In this document: positions 7,925 through 17,540 of the stretch, in pieces
Layout of the letters: each line of letters begins with the position of its first letter
Numbering within the stretch: position 1 is the first letter of the stretch
Assembly: GCA_045578865.1 (NCBI GenBank)
Contig: JAZNLB010000002.1
Coordinates: 1 to 41,156 of the forward strand
From: RGIG2041 sp045578865
Lineage (GTDB): Bacteria > Bacillota > Clostridia > UBA1381 > UMGS1253
DNA length: 41,156 bases
Direction: 5' to 3'
Position numbers and translations under genes: made by a program
The notes under the pieces: model-generated
The model's input: the letters and a program-made list of their open reading frames with translations, nothing else
Database searches by the model: none
What the model was told of the DNA's origin: nothing

Positions 7925-9685
7925 TTACTTAGTGTTCGTATACATACTATATAAACCGGCATACATGCCACCCTTTTCCAGCAGTTGCGTATGTGTCCCC
8001 TCTTCAACGATGCCTTCATCGGAAAGCACTACAATCTTATCTGCGTTACGGATAGTGGTCAAACGGTGTGCCACCGTAAAGGTGGTGCGCCCTTTCGCCA
8101 GTTTTTCAAGCGACTGTTGCACAATCTGTTCGCTTTCGTTGTCGAGCGCGCTCGTTGCCTCATCCAAAATCAAAATCGGCGGATTTTTCAAAAACACGCG
8201 CGCAATCGCAAGTCTCTGCTTCTGCCCACCCGAAAGTTTAACGCCGCGTTCACCAATGTAGGTGTCATACCCGTCCGTCAAACTCAGGATAAACTCATGG
8301 GCGCCGGCCATTTTCGCCGCCTCAACAATTTCTTCTTCGGTTGCATTTTCTTTGCCGTAGCAAATGTTTTCTTTCACTGTTCCACAAAACATATATACAT
8401 CCTGCGCCACGACACCGATATGGTCACGCAGGCTCTTTAACGATATCTTGCGAATATCTGTGCCATCGAGTAATATCTCCCCCGACTGTATTTCGTAAAA
8501 ACGCCCGATCAGATTACAAAGCGTGGTCTTACCGCCGCCTGACGGACCGACCAGCGCAATATTTTCACCCGGCTTTGCGTGCAGATGGATATTGGAAAGC
8601 ACATTCTCCGTAGTGTCGTTGTATTTAAAGCACACATCCTTAAATTCAATTTCGCCGCGCACATCAATAAGTTCTATCGGATTTTCGCAATCGCGGATAT
8701 CCGGAATTTCATCCATAATCTCCGTAAATCGCTCTATGCCCGTCATGCCGCGCTGAAACTGCTCCGTAAACTCCACAATTCTACGGATGGATGCAATAAA
8801 TGTCTGAATATATAAAATATAGGCAATTAAATCCGCCGGCTGTATGTAACCGTAAATCATAAACATCGAGCCGAGCAGAATGCCGACCACATACATCAAA
8901 CCATCAAAAAAACGGTTTACTGCCTGAAAGCGCGCCAGATAGACATAGGACTTTTTCTTTGCCTTTAAAAAGCACTGATTGCCACGATTAAACTTTTCTA
9001 TCTCCCTTTCTTCATTGGCAAAACTTTTGACCACGCGTACCCCAAGCAGACTGTCTTCCAAATCGGCATTGAGTTCGCCGACCTGCACACGCTGCGCCTT
9101 AAACGCATTTTTCATTCCCTTGCGGAAAAGCAAAACGGAAACGAGCATCAGCGGCAAAATAAGAAAAATGAGCAAGGTCAACCATAAATTGATGCCGCTT
9201 AATATAACAAACGCACCAATCATTTTGATGCCGGCAATAAACATTTCTTCCGGAAAATGATGCGAAAATTCCGTAACATCAAACAAATCCGTTGTTACGC
9301 GTGTCATAATCTGTCCGACCTTGGTGTTGTCAAAAAAGTTATACGAAAGTGTCTGTAAATGTGCGAAAACATCACGGCGCATATCTGTTTCCAGTTTTGC
9401 ACCCATCACATGCCCGACATAGGACATATAGTAATTCGCCGCTGTATCCACCAATCGCAAAAACAGATAGAACGCACCCAAACGAAGCACAGAGCTTAAT
9501 AAGAGCGCCTCGGGGTTATTTTGTGCAAGGTCTGTTATATAACGCACAAGCATCGGAAAAACCAACTCGCAAACGGTCGTCAGCGCCGCGCATAACAGGT
9601 CCACGCCGACAATGCTCAAATATGGCTTGTAATACGGTATAAATTTTAAAAACATCTTCCATGTGGATTTTTTTGTCTCTTTCAT
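7925..9685 (-). CDS. ABC exporter, fused membrane and ATPase domains
   Basis: A 586-residue half-transporter of the MsbA/LmrA/BmrA type, expected to act as a homodimer. The N-terminal half (about 15-320) has six hydrophobic membrane segments. The ATPase domain has Walker A GPSGGGKTT, signature LSGGQKQR, Walker B ILILDEATSALD and the AHRLTT switch His. The start has GAGGT ribosome spacing. The cargo cannot be told; lipids or drugs are typical. It is divergent from the lipid-kinase gene, with back-to-back promoters, so shared regulation and a lipid link are possible but unproven. Confidence 0.93.
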   Translation of the reverse strand: MKETKKSTWKMFLKFIPYYKPYLSIVGVDLLCAALTTVCELVFPMLVRYITDLAQNNPEALLLSSVLRLGAFYLFLRLVDTAANYYMSYVGHVMGAKLETDMRRDVFAHLQTLSYNFFDNTKVGQIMTRVTTDLFDVTEFSHHFPEEMFIAGIKMIGAFVILSGINLWLTLLIFLILPLMLVSVLLFRKGMKNAFKAQRVQVGELNADLEDSLLGVRVVKSFANEEREIEKFNRGNQCFLKAKKKSYVYLARFQAVNRFFDGLMYVVGILLGSMFMIYGYIQPADLIAYILYIQTFIASIRRIVEFTEQFQRGMTGIERFTEIMDEIPDIRDCENPIELIDVRGEIEFKDVCFKYNDTTENVLSNIHLHAKPGENIALVGPSGGGKTTLCNLIGRFYEIQSGEILLDGTDIRKISLKSLRDHIGVVAQDVYMFCGTVKENICYGKENATEEEIVEAAKMAGAHEFILSLTDGYDTYIGERGVKLSGGQKQRLAIARVFLKNPPILILDEATSALDNESEQIVQQSLEKLAKGRTTFTVAHRLTTIRNADKIVVLSDEGIVEEGTHTQLLEKGGMYAGLYSMYTNTK

Positions 9686-9718
9686 AGGTATACCTCATCG
9701 CAGTGTTATCATCTGCTA

Positions 9719-9747
9719 AGTATACAAAAAACCGCCGGTTTTGTCAA
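9719..9747 (-). promoter_or_regulatory. Promoter of the ABC exporter
   Basis: On the minus strand TTGACA (9742-9747), 17 bp and TATACT (9719-9724) are near consensus. The spacer contains a palindrome, AACCGCCGGTT (9730-9740), which could be an operator. Confidence 0.75.
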
Positions 9748-9765
9748 GTTTACCCTCGACAAATC

Positions 9766-9793
9766 TTGACAAAAAACGACAGTATGTTATACT
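9766..9793 (+). promoter_or_regulatory. Promoter of the lipid kinase
   Basis: TTGACA (9766-9771), 16 bp and TATACT (9788-9793). Its -35 region (CTTGACAAAA, 9765-9774) is a perfect inverted copy of the divergent -35 region (9739-9748). Confidence 0.75.
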
Positions 9794-9824
9794 TTGTATA
9801 AAGATTTTTTTTGGAGGATTTTCC

Positions 9825-10706
9825 ATGATTTATATCATTGCAAACAAACTTTCTGGCTGTGGCAACGGTGCTGCTTACCTAAAAAAAACAGAGGATATTT
9901 TAAGAGAAAAAAATGTAGAATTCATTACACTCGTTTCAGAGTATGCAGGTCACTGCTGCCTACTTGCAAAACAAGCCTGTGCAGATTTAAATTGCCGTCG
10001 TATTATTGCCATCGGCGGTGACGGTACTTTCAGCGAAGTGTTAAACGGCATGGATTTATCCGTACCGATTGCCTTCGTTCCCGCAGGCACGGGCAACGAT
10101 TTCGCATGCAGCGCAGGTCTGTCAACGGACACAAACGAGGCTGTTTTGGCTTCCATAAATGGTAAGGTGCAACTTTATGACATTATAAAAGTCAACGGCA
10201 AGCGTTGTTTAAATGTTGCAGGAACGGGTTTTGATGTAAATGTACTTTTGCACGAAGAGAAAATCCGCAAAATATATAAAGGCAAGTCCAGTTACACGCT
10301 CGCACTGGCACGCGCTTTGCTCAAACTTGAATTCACACCCGTAACGCTGAAAACAGATACCGGAGAATCTATAAACGAAGAAATTTTTTTGCTCGCGGCG
10401 GCGAACGGAAATGTCTACGGCGGCGGGTTGCCGATTTGCCCTATGGCTACTGCAACCGACGGCTATATGGATTTGGTGATTATCAAAAAACTCACCTATC
10501 TCGTACTGCCCGCTGTGCTGATTAAATTCTTCCTGGGCAAAATCGCCGAAATCAAAAAATACGCAAAAATCCTGCACTGCAAAAAATGCACACTGACGAT
10601 AGGTAAAAACTTGCCTGTCAATATCGACGGCGAACTCGTAAACGAAACACAACCGCTGCAAATCGAAATCGTGCCAAATTGCTTGCAGGTACTCAAAAAC
10701 AGATAG
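9825..10706 (+). CDS. Diacylglycerol kinase-family lipid kinase
   Basis: Member of the YegS/BmrU/DgkB family, which phosphorylates lipids such as diacylglycerol, often to return it to phospholipid synthesis. The catalytic-domain motifs GGDGTFSEVLNG and PAGTGNDFA are present, and the length of 293 residues is normal. An in-frame start 84 bp upstream exists, but the ATG at 9825 has an ideal GGAGG site and begins with the typical beta-strand MIYIIANKLSG. The exact substrate is not clear from sequence. Confidence 0.9.
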   Translation: MIYIIANKLSGCGNGAAYLKKTEDILREKNVEFITLVSEYAGHCCLLAKQACADLNCRRIIAIGGDGTFSEVLNGMDLSVPIAFVPAGTGNDFACSAGLSTDTNEAVLASINGKVQLYDIIKVNGKRCLNVAGTGFDVNVLLHEEKIRKIYKGKSSYTLALARALLKLEFTPVTLKTDTGESINEEIFLLAAANGNVYGGGLPICPMATATDGYMDLVIIKKLTYLVLPAVLIKFFLGKIAEIKKYAKILHCKKCTLTIGKNLPVNIDGELVNETQPLQIEIVPNCLQVLKNR

Positions 10707-10796
10707 CAAAAAAGTCACGGCTCTATCCGTCTACTTCGTTTTTTGCGAATTTTGTCTTTTAACCAAAATTGGTCATGGTTGTGAAACATCGGAGCA

Positions 10797-12041
10797 CTAA
10801 TCCAAAACCACCTTGCCGCCCAAAGCCGAAAGTTTACCGGCAAAATCCTCATATCCACGCTCGATATGATAAATATCGCCGACCTCTGTATCCCCCTTGG
10901 CTGCAAGGCCCGCCAAGACGAGTGCCGCACCGGCACGCAAATCCGTTGCACGCACACATGCACCGACAAAACCCTTTACACCCTCCACAATGGCACATCT
11001 GCCTTCTACCTGAATATGTGCGCCCATACGCGCAAGCTCTGACACATATAAAAAGCGATTTTCAAATACCGTTTCCGTCACGGTGGATGTGCCGTCACAA
11101 AGGCACATCAATGTCGCCATTTGTGCCTGCATATCCGTAGGAAATCCCGGAAACGGAAGTGTTTTGATATGCACGGGGCGCAACTTGCCGGTGGCATCCA
11201 CCGACAGTTGATTTTTCCCTTCACGAATTTCAATGCCGATTTCACGAAATTTCGCGGTTACCGGCTTTAAATGCGTACAGTTTACACCTCGCAAATGAAT
11301 ATTACCGCGCGTAATCGCCGCCGCAGTCATAAATGTACCAGCTTCAATGCGGTCCGGAATGATGTTGTATACTGCGCCAGTAAGTTTTTTTACGCCCTCT
11401 ATGGTCACCATGCGGCTGCCCGCACCTTTAATTTTTGCGCCGGCCTTATTCAAAAACGCTGCCAGATTTTCAATTTCCGGCTCCGTTGCTGCATTTTCAA
11501 TCACGGTTTTGCCTTGTGCAAGCACCGCTGCCATCAAAACATTCTCCGTCGCTCCTACACTCGGAAAATCAAGATAAATTCTATTGCCTACAAGCGAGCG
11601 TGCATGAATACAAACACCGCCGTGTCCATGTTTGATTTGTGCGCCAAGTGTGGCAAAACCTTTTAGATGCAAATCTACCGGACGCACCCCGATTGGACAT
11701 CCGCCCGGCAGACTAAGATATGCACTCCCTGCTTTTGCCAAAAGCGGTCCGAGCACTAAAAATGACGCGCGCATTTTGGAAATCAGCTCATAGGGCACTG
11801 TAGATTTGACGATGCGTGGCAAAATGGTAAGTGTGTTTTTTTCCTTTTCCACTCTTGCGCCGAGCTCTTTTAAAATTTCACACATTGTATCTATATCTGA
11901 CAAATCGGGCACATTGGAAATCACCGATTTGCCTTCGCACAAAAGCGTTGCCGCCAAAATCGGCAATGCAGCATTTTTAGCACCGCCGATGGTTATGCTG
12001 CCGCACAGTGGCGGTGATTTTTTTACAATAATTCTTTTCAT
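10797..12041 (-). CDS. murA: UDP-N-acetylglucosamine 1-carboxyvinyltransferase
   Basis: MurA transfers enolpyruvate from PEP to UDP-GlcNAc, the first committed step of peptidoglycan synthesis, in the cytoplasm. The 414-residue protein has the N-terminal GGAKNAALPILAA motif and the flexible-loop motif GGCPIGVRPVDLH, with catalytic Cys at residue 115 exactly as in the reference enzyme. That Cys is the fosfomycin target, so sensitivity to binding is expected. An AGGTGG ribosome site precedes the ATG. Clostridia often have two murA copies; which this is cannot be told. Confidence 0.96.
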   Translation of the reverse strand: MKRIIVKKSPPLCGSITIGGAKNAALPILAATLLCEGKSVISNVPDLSDIDTMCEILKELGARVEKEKNTLTILPRIVKSTVPYELISKMRASFLVLGPLLAKAGSAYLSLPGGCPIGVRPVDLHLKGFATLGAQIKHGHGGVCIHARSLVGNRIYLDFPSVGATENVLMAAVLAQGKTVIENAATEPEIENLAAFLNKAGAKIKGAGSRMVTIEGVKKLTGAVYNIIPDRIEAGTFMTAAAITRGNIHLRGVNCTHLKPVTAKFREIGIEIREGKNQLSVDATGKLRPVHIKTLPFPGFPTDMQAQMATLMCLCDGTSTVTETVFENRFLYVSELARMGAHIQVEGRCAIVEGVKGFVGACVRATDLRAGAALVLAGLAAKGDTEVGDIYHIERGYEDFAGKLSALGGKVVLD

Positions 12042-12173
12042 ATCCCCACCTCATTTTAAGTATGCACAAATTTAAAAATTTTATGTTCGCATAAATCTTT
12101 ACCATGTTTGTATTTATAATTCAATCTGTAATTTGAAAATAAGATTTTGAATATGTTTTTAGTAAAACCAACC

Positions 12174-12202
12174 TTGCAGTTTTGGTAAAAAAATGATAAA
12201 AT
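12174..12202 (+). promoter_or_regulatory. Promoter of the MATE transporter
   Basis: TTGCAG (12174-12179), 17 bp and TAAAAT (12197-12202). Confidence 0.5.
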
Positions 12203-12234
12203 AGAAGCAAACCGATAGGAAAAGAGTGGATATA

Positions 12235-13599
12235 ATGCAAAAGACAAACAAGTTCGAACGGATGACCACCGATCCGGTGGAACGGCTCATAACCTCGCTG
12301 GCCATTCCGACCATTTTAAGTATGCTCATTACCACATTTTACAATATGGCAGATACCTATTTTGTAGGGCAGATGCGCTCTACAAGTGCTACAGGCGGCG
12401 TTGGCGTGGTCCTGCCGCTGATGACTGTAATCCAGGCCTTCGGATTTTTCTTCGGGCATGGTTCGGGCAATTTTATTTCGCGAAATTTAGGCTCAAACAA
12501 CCGTCGTGAAAGCGAAATTATGGCATCAACAGGCTTTTTCTCCGCCGTCCTTTTCGGTATTATGATTGCGCTGTTTGGCACATTGTTTGCGCCGTCTCTG
12601 GTATGGGTGCTCGGTGCAACCGACACCATTGCTCCCTATGCACTCGATTATATGCGTATCATTGTGCTGGGCGCCCCGTTTATGATTGCCTCTCTGGTGC
12701 TCAATAACCAACTGCGCTTTCAGGGCAGCGCCGCCTACGCTATGGTCGGCATTACAACGGGCGGGCTTTTAAACATCGCTCTCGACCCGCTCTTTATCTT
12801 CACTTTTAATATGGGCATTGCCGGCGCGGCACTTGCGACTGTCTGCGGACAGATCATCAGCTTCATCATTCTGTTCATCATGTGCCACCGTGGCGAAAAC
12901 ATCCGCATCCGTTTTAAAAATTTCAAACCAGGTTTATACTTTTATAAAGAAATATTCGGCGGTGGGCTGCCGTCTCTGCTGCGCCAGGGATTAAACAGCT
13001 TTTCCGTAGTTGCACTAAATACAATGGCGCGCCCATTCGGCGATGCGGCCATCGCGGCGATGTCGATTGTGTCACGCATTATGATGTTTGCCGTATCCAC
13101 CACAATCGGCTTCGGTCAGGGTTTTCAGCCGGTATGTGGTTTTAACTACGGTGCAAAACGCTACGACCGTATGATTAAAGCCTTTTGGTTTTCTGTAAAA
13201 ATAAGTTTCATCTTTTTGACAATCATGGCGGTCATCGCACTGGTTTTTGCGCCCCAACTCATCGCCCTTTTCCACAAGGTTCCAAACGAAATGAGTGTCA
13301 TTTCCATCGGTGCCTTTGCCCTGCGTATGCAGGCCATTGTCCTGCCGCTTCTGTCGTGGTCCTTCATGAGCAATATGATGCTGCAAACCATTAAGCGCAC
13401 GCTTTCCGCCTCGTTTTTGGCCATGGCAAGACAGGGATTATTCTTCATCCCTGCCATTCTGATTCTCCCAAGGTTTTTGGGGTTGTTCGGCATCCAGATT
13501 GCACAAACATGTGCTGATTTTGTCGCTGTGCTGTGTGCCATTCCGATTCAGATTAGAGTTTTAAACGAATTTAACGCCATCCTCAAAAATAACGAATAG
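12235..13599 (+). CDS. MATE family efflux transporter
   Basis: A polytopic membrane protein of 454 residues with about twelve hydrophobic segments in two related halves, as in the MATE/NorM/DinF group that exports organic cations or drugs using a Na+ or H+ gradient. Typical features are the N-terminal PVERLITSLAIPTILSML and the FYNMADTYFVGQ segment. A GTG at 12226 with AGGA upstream is an alternative start adding three residues. It is monocistronic, divergent from murA and closed by a strong terminator. The substrate is unknown. Confidence 0.92.
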   Translation: MQKTNKFERMTTDPVERLITSLAIPTILSMLITTFYNMADTYFVGQMRSTSATGGVGVVLPLMTVIQAFGFFFGHGSGNFISRNLGSNNRRESEIMASTGFFSAVLFGIMIALFGTLFAPSLVWVLGATDTIAPYALDYMRIIVLGAPFMIASLVLNNQLRFQGSAAYAMVGITTGGLLNIALDPLFIFTFNMGIAGAALATVCGQIISFIILFIMCHRGENIRIRFKNFKPGLYFYKEIFGGGLPSLLRQGLNSFSVVALNTMARPFGDAAIAAMSIVSRIMMFAVSTTIGFGQGFQPVCGFNYGAKRYDRMIKAFWFSVKISFIFLTIMAVIALVFAPQLIALFHKVPNEMSVISIGAFALRMQAIVLPLLSWSFMSNMMLQTIKRTLSASFLAMARQGLFFIPAILILPRFLGLFGIQIAQTCADFVAVLCAIPIQIRVLNEFNAILKNNE

Positions 13600-13642
13600 A
13601 AAAAAGCACGGTTCTTTGTCTCCAAAGACCGTGCTTTTTTTA
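13600..13642. terminator. Bidirectional terminator
   Basis: GCACGGTTCTTTG (13606-13618) pairs with CAAAGACCGTGC (13623-13634) with one bulge. A- and T-runs flank it, so it ends both the MATE gene and the convergent ligase operon. Confidence 0.85.
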
Positions 13643-16102
13643 TTGTTTATTCAGCCCAAGCATCTCTACGGATTCTTCACGCATCTTGTATTTTAAAATC
13701 TTGCCTGCCGCATTCATCGGGAATTCCTTGACAAAGACAAAGTAGCGCGGCACTTTATGACGCGCAATGGAAGCATTACCAAATTCGCGCATTTCGTTTT
13801 CATCCGCTTCTTCTCCCTTGTGCAGAATAATCCACGCACAACATTCCTCGCCGTAACGCTCATCCGGTACGCCAACCACCTGCACATCTCTTACCTTTGG
13901 GTGTGTGAGGTAAAATTCTTCAATCTCTCTCGGATACAGATTTTCGCCGCCGCGGATAATCATATCCTTGAGCCTGCCGGTTACCTTATAATAACCGTCC
14001 GGTGTACGGCAGCAAATATCGCCGGAATGGAGCCAGCCGTCTGCATCAATCGTCTGTGCAGTTGCCTCCGGCATCTTGTAGTAACCCTTCATGATGTTAA
14101 AACCGCGCGCAACAAACTCACCGCTCTCGCCATCCGGCAACTCCTCACCTGTTTCGGGGTCAATAACCTTACATTCTACACCCGGGAAAGGCGAACCCAC
14201 CGTTTCAACACGGTGGTCAATATCTTCGTTGACCTCGCCCATCGTACAACCCGGCGAAGCCTCGGTCTGTCCGTATACGGAAATAATTTCGCGCATATTC
14301 ATCTCATCTGCCGCACGGCGCATCAGGTCCGCCGGACAGTTTGCACCGGCCATAATACCCGTTCGCATATACGAAAAATCGGTCTTCGCAAAATCCGCAT
14401 GGTTAAACATCGCAATAAACATCGTCGGCACGCCGTTAAAACAGGTAATATGCTCATCATTTATGCACGCCAGCGAAGATTTCGGTGAAAAGTACGGCAT
14501 GGGACAAAGTGTACCGCCGTGTGTCATCGTCGAAGTCATTGACAAAACCATACCGAAGCAATGAAACATCGGCACTTGAATCATCATGCGGTCCGCCGTG
14601 GATAAATCCATACGGTCGCCAATGGTTTTACCGTTGTTTACAATATTTCTGTGTGTCAGCATAACGCCTTTCGGAAAGCCCGTTGTACCCGAAGTGTACT
14701 GCATATTGCACACATCATCCGGCTTAACCAGCGATGCTCTGCGGCGCACTTCCGCTTGTGGCACCATACTGCTGCGCGCAAGCATTTTCTCCCAGGTAAG
14801 ACAGCCGTCCATCTCAAAACCAACCGTAACGACATTACGCAAAAACGGCAGATTTTTCGAATACAATGCCTCTCCCGGCTTAAGAGATTTAAGTTCCGGA
14901 CACAACGCTTCGATAATTTCTTTATAATTGATATCCTTGCAATCCTCAATCATCACAAGTGTATGCGTATCCGACTGCTTTAATAAATATTCGATTTCAT
15001 GGATTTTGTATGCGGTATTTACTGTGACGAGCACCGCACCAATTTTCGTGCTCGCCCAGAAGGTAATAAACCACGCAGGCACATTCGTTGCCCATACGGC
15101 AACATGATCGCCCGCCTTTACCCCCAGTGAAATCAGCGCCGCCGCACATTCGTCTACATCGCGGCGAAACTGTGCATATGTACGCGTGTAATCCAGTGTT
15201 GTATACTTAAATGCATACTGGTCCGGATACTTTTCCACCATGGTATCGAGCACATCGGAAAAAGTTGCATCAATCACATCGTACTTTTTCCATACGAATG
15301 TGCCCGACTTGTCGCGGTTATAATACACACCATCTTTTTCCTTGCGACTGCGCGAAAGGCTGGCGATATAATTCGTAAAATGCGTCAAAACAATATCCGC
15401 ATCCTGAATTTCCTCATTCCACGCCACGCAAATATAACCGTCAAAATTGAGAGAAGAAAGCGCATTGATAACATTGGTTACCGGCAATGCACCCTCGCCG
15501 ATAAGCACCTTCTTGCCATCTGACATATCCCCCAATCGCACATATTTGATATACGCACCCAAAGTTTTGATGGTCGTATCTGCACTCTCGCCTGCCCGAA
15601 AATATGTTTCTCTCGTGTTCCAGGAAACGCCGACTGCCGCTGACGAAAAGAAATTGATAAGGTCAATTATGTTCTCAGTTTCAGCAAGATAACCCGCCGT
15701 TTCAAGCAAAATCTGAATGTCTGCTTTTTCTGCACGACGGATGGCAGGTGTCAGTTTTTGTGCTAAAATTTCCTTGTCCGTTTTCTCCCACACACGCAAA
15801 ATTATGCGCTCGACACCCGCATTTCTTGCCATATCTACATATTTTTCAATCGCCTCCGCCGTAGCCTGCTCGCTTTCTACCGCATAAGGATAGTGCAGTG
15901 CAGCCACCGCCAAAGAGCGGTTAAAGAGCTTGCGCTTTGCATCTGCCACACGGTCCGGTCTTAAAACGCTGTCGTGATGTTGTTTACGCTCGCTGACAGC
16001 ATCGTAAATTTCAAAACCTGCATATCCGTAATCGTAGGCATAACGGCAGGTATCCAGAAAAGACGGACGATGCACATTTTTCGTTGAAAAGGTCAGTTTC
16101 AT
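13640..16102 (-). CDS. Fusion: degenerate TIM barrel + AMP-dependent acyl-CoA synthetase
   Basis: An 820-residue two-domain protein. Residues 1-255 resemble the xylose-isomerase-like TIM barrel of sugar-phosphate isomerases/epimerases. Of the usual Glu-Asp-His-Glu metal set, E134 (LLETAG) remains, but the other positions appear as N162, R189 and A227, so isomerase activity is doubtful. Residues 275-820 are an adenylate-forming ligase: P-loop YTSGTTGFPKGV (469-480), YGQTEAS, the hinge-region GRLKDMIIRGGENLYP and catalytic Lys at NAAGK (K801). It most resembles fatty-acyl-CoA synthetases; the acid is unknown. GAGGAGG lies inside the end of the upstream LeuA-like gene, 3 nt away, so translation is coupled and T-box-controlled. 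Confidence 0.88.
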   Translation of the reverse strand: MKLTFSTKNVHRPSFLDTCRYAYDYGYAGFEIYDAVSERKQHHDSVLRPDRVADAKRKLFNRSLAVAALHYPYAVESEQATAEAIEKYVDMARNAGVERIILRVWEKTDKEILAQKLTPAIRRAEKADIQILLETAGYLAETENIIDLINFFSSAAVGVSWNTRETYFRAGESADTTIKTLGAYIKYVRLGDMSDGKKVLIGEGALPVTNVINALSSLNFDGYICVAWNEEIQDADIVLTHFTNYIASLSRSRKEKDGVYYNRDKSGTFVWKKYDVIDATFSDVLDTMVEKYPDQYAFKYTTLDYTRTYAQFRRDVDECAAALISLGVKAGDHVAVWATNVPAWFITFWASTKIGAVLVTVNTAYKIHEIEYLLKQSDTHTLVMIEDCKDINYKEIIEALCPELKSLKPGEALYSKNLPFLRNVVTVGFEMDGCLTWEKMLARSSMVPQAEVRRRASLVKPDDVCNMQYTSGTTGFPKGVMLTHRNIVNNGKTIGDRMDLSTADRMMIQVPMFHCFGMVLSMTSTMTHGGTLCPMPYFSPKSSLACINDEHITCFNGVPTMFIAMFNHADFAKTDFSYMRTGIMAGANCPADLMRRAADEMNMREIISVYGQTEASPGCTMGEVNEDIDHRVETVGSPFPGVECKVIDPETGEELPDGESGEFVARGFNIMKGYYKMPEATAQTIDADGWLHSGDICCRTPDGYYKVTGRLKDMIIRGGENLYPREIEEFYLTHPKVRDVQVVGVPDERYGEECCAWIILHKGEEADENEMREFGNASIARHKVPRYFVFVKEFPMNAAGKILKYKMREESVEMLGLNKQ

Positions 16103-16105
16103 CGC

Positions 16106-17494
16106 TTACGCCTCCTCAAATACAATTTTGTTGAGCGCATTAATATATGCACGGATGCTGGCTGCCACAATATCGGTCGAACTGCCGTTACCGGAATACA
16201 ACTTTCCGCCTACGCGCAGTTTTACAAGCGCCGAACCCAATGCCTCCTTGCCGTCCGTTACAGACTGAATCTGGAAATCATCGAGTTCATAGTGATAACC
16301 AATACTTTGCTCAATGGCACGAAATACCGAGTCAATCGGGCCGTCACCCGTGCTGACACCGCACAAAAGTTCATCACCGCGACGCAGCGTAACCTGCGAC
16401 ATTGCACTCGTTAAGTTGCCGCAACTCGTCGAATAACTTTCAAAATGATAAGTAGACGGCGCCTGCATCGCACTGCTTGCAATCAGGGCCTCAAATTCTT
16501 TTGCGCCGACAGAGCCTTTTTTCTCACAAACCTGCATAAGTGCCTTGTGTACCTTGCCGTTATCTTCGTCCGACAATTCGTAACCAAGCACATTTGCAGC
16601 ATGCGCCACATCGGATATCGTAGCGTCCTCGTCGAGCAAAATCTTTTTCTTTTCACTTATGCTGTCTACGCTTTCGTAGGCATCATGGTTGATTTTGGAC
16701 AACAAATCCTCGATGCTGGCATGAATTTTGGTATTTACCAGCCCGCAATTTGCGCCAATGGCATCACTGCGCGCCGCAATCGCTGCACTAAACACGCCCG
16801 TCTGCAACGCATCCTTGCCTGCCATTGCACACTTCACGCCATCTGCGCCTGCCGCAATCGCCGCTACCGCCGATGCATTTGCCATGCCAATGGCATCGCT
16901 GACGCAAACATATACCGGCACCGAAACCGCAGCCTTAACTTTGCGTACCAAATCTGTAATCTCCTCCGGCAAAGCCAAGCCCGCATCATCACAAACCGTC
17001 ACAAGAGTTGCACCGTTTTCCTGTGCAATTTTACATGCAGCAATCAAAAAGTCCACATCCGCACGAGTCGCATCCAGACAAGCAAACTCCACATCCGCAC
17101 AAAGCGCCTTTGCCTGCTTCGTCAGTGCGCCGATTTTTTCTGCCATCTTATCCGCCTTCATATGATACATATATTCCATCTGCACCGTAGAAGTCGGCAC
17201 TTCAATTTGCAGTCTCGGCTTTGCGGCCTCCTTGACACATTCCCATGCCTCGCATACCGTCTGCTCCGAAAAACCGACCGGAATCGCCAAAATACTGTTT
17301 TGCACATTTTTTGCAATCGTTTTATAAATAATCGTATCCTCTCTGAGACTTGCAATCGCGGCAAGTTCTATCGCATCCGCACCAATCGCATCTGCACATG
17401 CCGCAATCGCCGTTTTCTCACGAAACAAAAGCGAAATATCGCGCTCAACGGCTAATTTCTTCAGCGTAATGTCTGTTACATGGATTTTTCTCAT
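16106..17494 (-). CDS. LeuA-like protein lacking catalytic residues
   Basis: A 462-residue relative of 2-isopropylmalate/homocitrate synthases. The N-terminal barrel keeps family features (DATRADVDFL, VCDDAGLALP), but the DTTLRDGEQ motif reads DITLKKLAV (8-16), and the metal-binding HxH motif reads CVS (197-199). It is therefore unlikely to make isopropylmalate. The C-terminal dimer/leucine-regulatory domain (about 350-460) is well kept: GDGPIDSVFRAI and STDIVAASIRAYINALN. An in-frame start 123 bp upstream exists; the ATG at 17494 has GGGAG and begins the domain. Leucine T-box upstream; ligase fusion 3 nt downstream. A leucine-sensing partner of the ligase is my inference. Confidence 0.8.
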   Translation of the reverse strand: MRKIHVTDITLKKLAVERDISLLFREKTAIAACADAIGADAIELAAIASLREDTIIYKTIAKNVQNSILAIPVGFSEQTVCEAWECVKEAAKPRLQIEVPTSTVQMEYMYHMKADKMAEKIGALTKQAKALCADVEFACLDATRADVDFLIAACKIAQENGATLVTVCDDAGLALPEEITDLVRKVKAAVSVPVYVCVSDAIGMANASAVAAIAAGADGVKCAMAGKDALQTGVFSAAIAARSDAIGANCGLVNTKIHASIEDLLSKINHDAYESVDSISEKKKILLDEDATISDVAHAANVLGYELSDEDNGKVHKALMQVCEKKGSVGAKEFEALIASSAMQAPSTYHFESYSTSCGNLTSAMSQVTLRRGDELLCGVSTGDGPIDSVFRAIEQSIGYHYELDDFQIQSVTDGKEALGSALVKLRVGGKLYSGNGSSTDIVAASIRAYINALNKIVFEEA

Positions 17495-17540
17495 AACTCT
17501 TCTCCCTTTCTTCTTTGAGGCGAATACGGACGAATGATAT

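Noticed and set aside
13640..17494. Ordinary leucine biosynthesis operon
   Set aside because: The LeuA-like protein lacks catalytic residues and no leuB, leuC or leuD is present; the partner is a ligase fusion.
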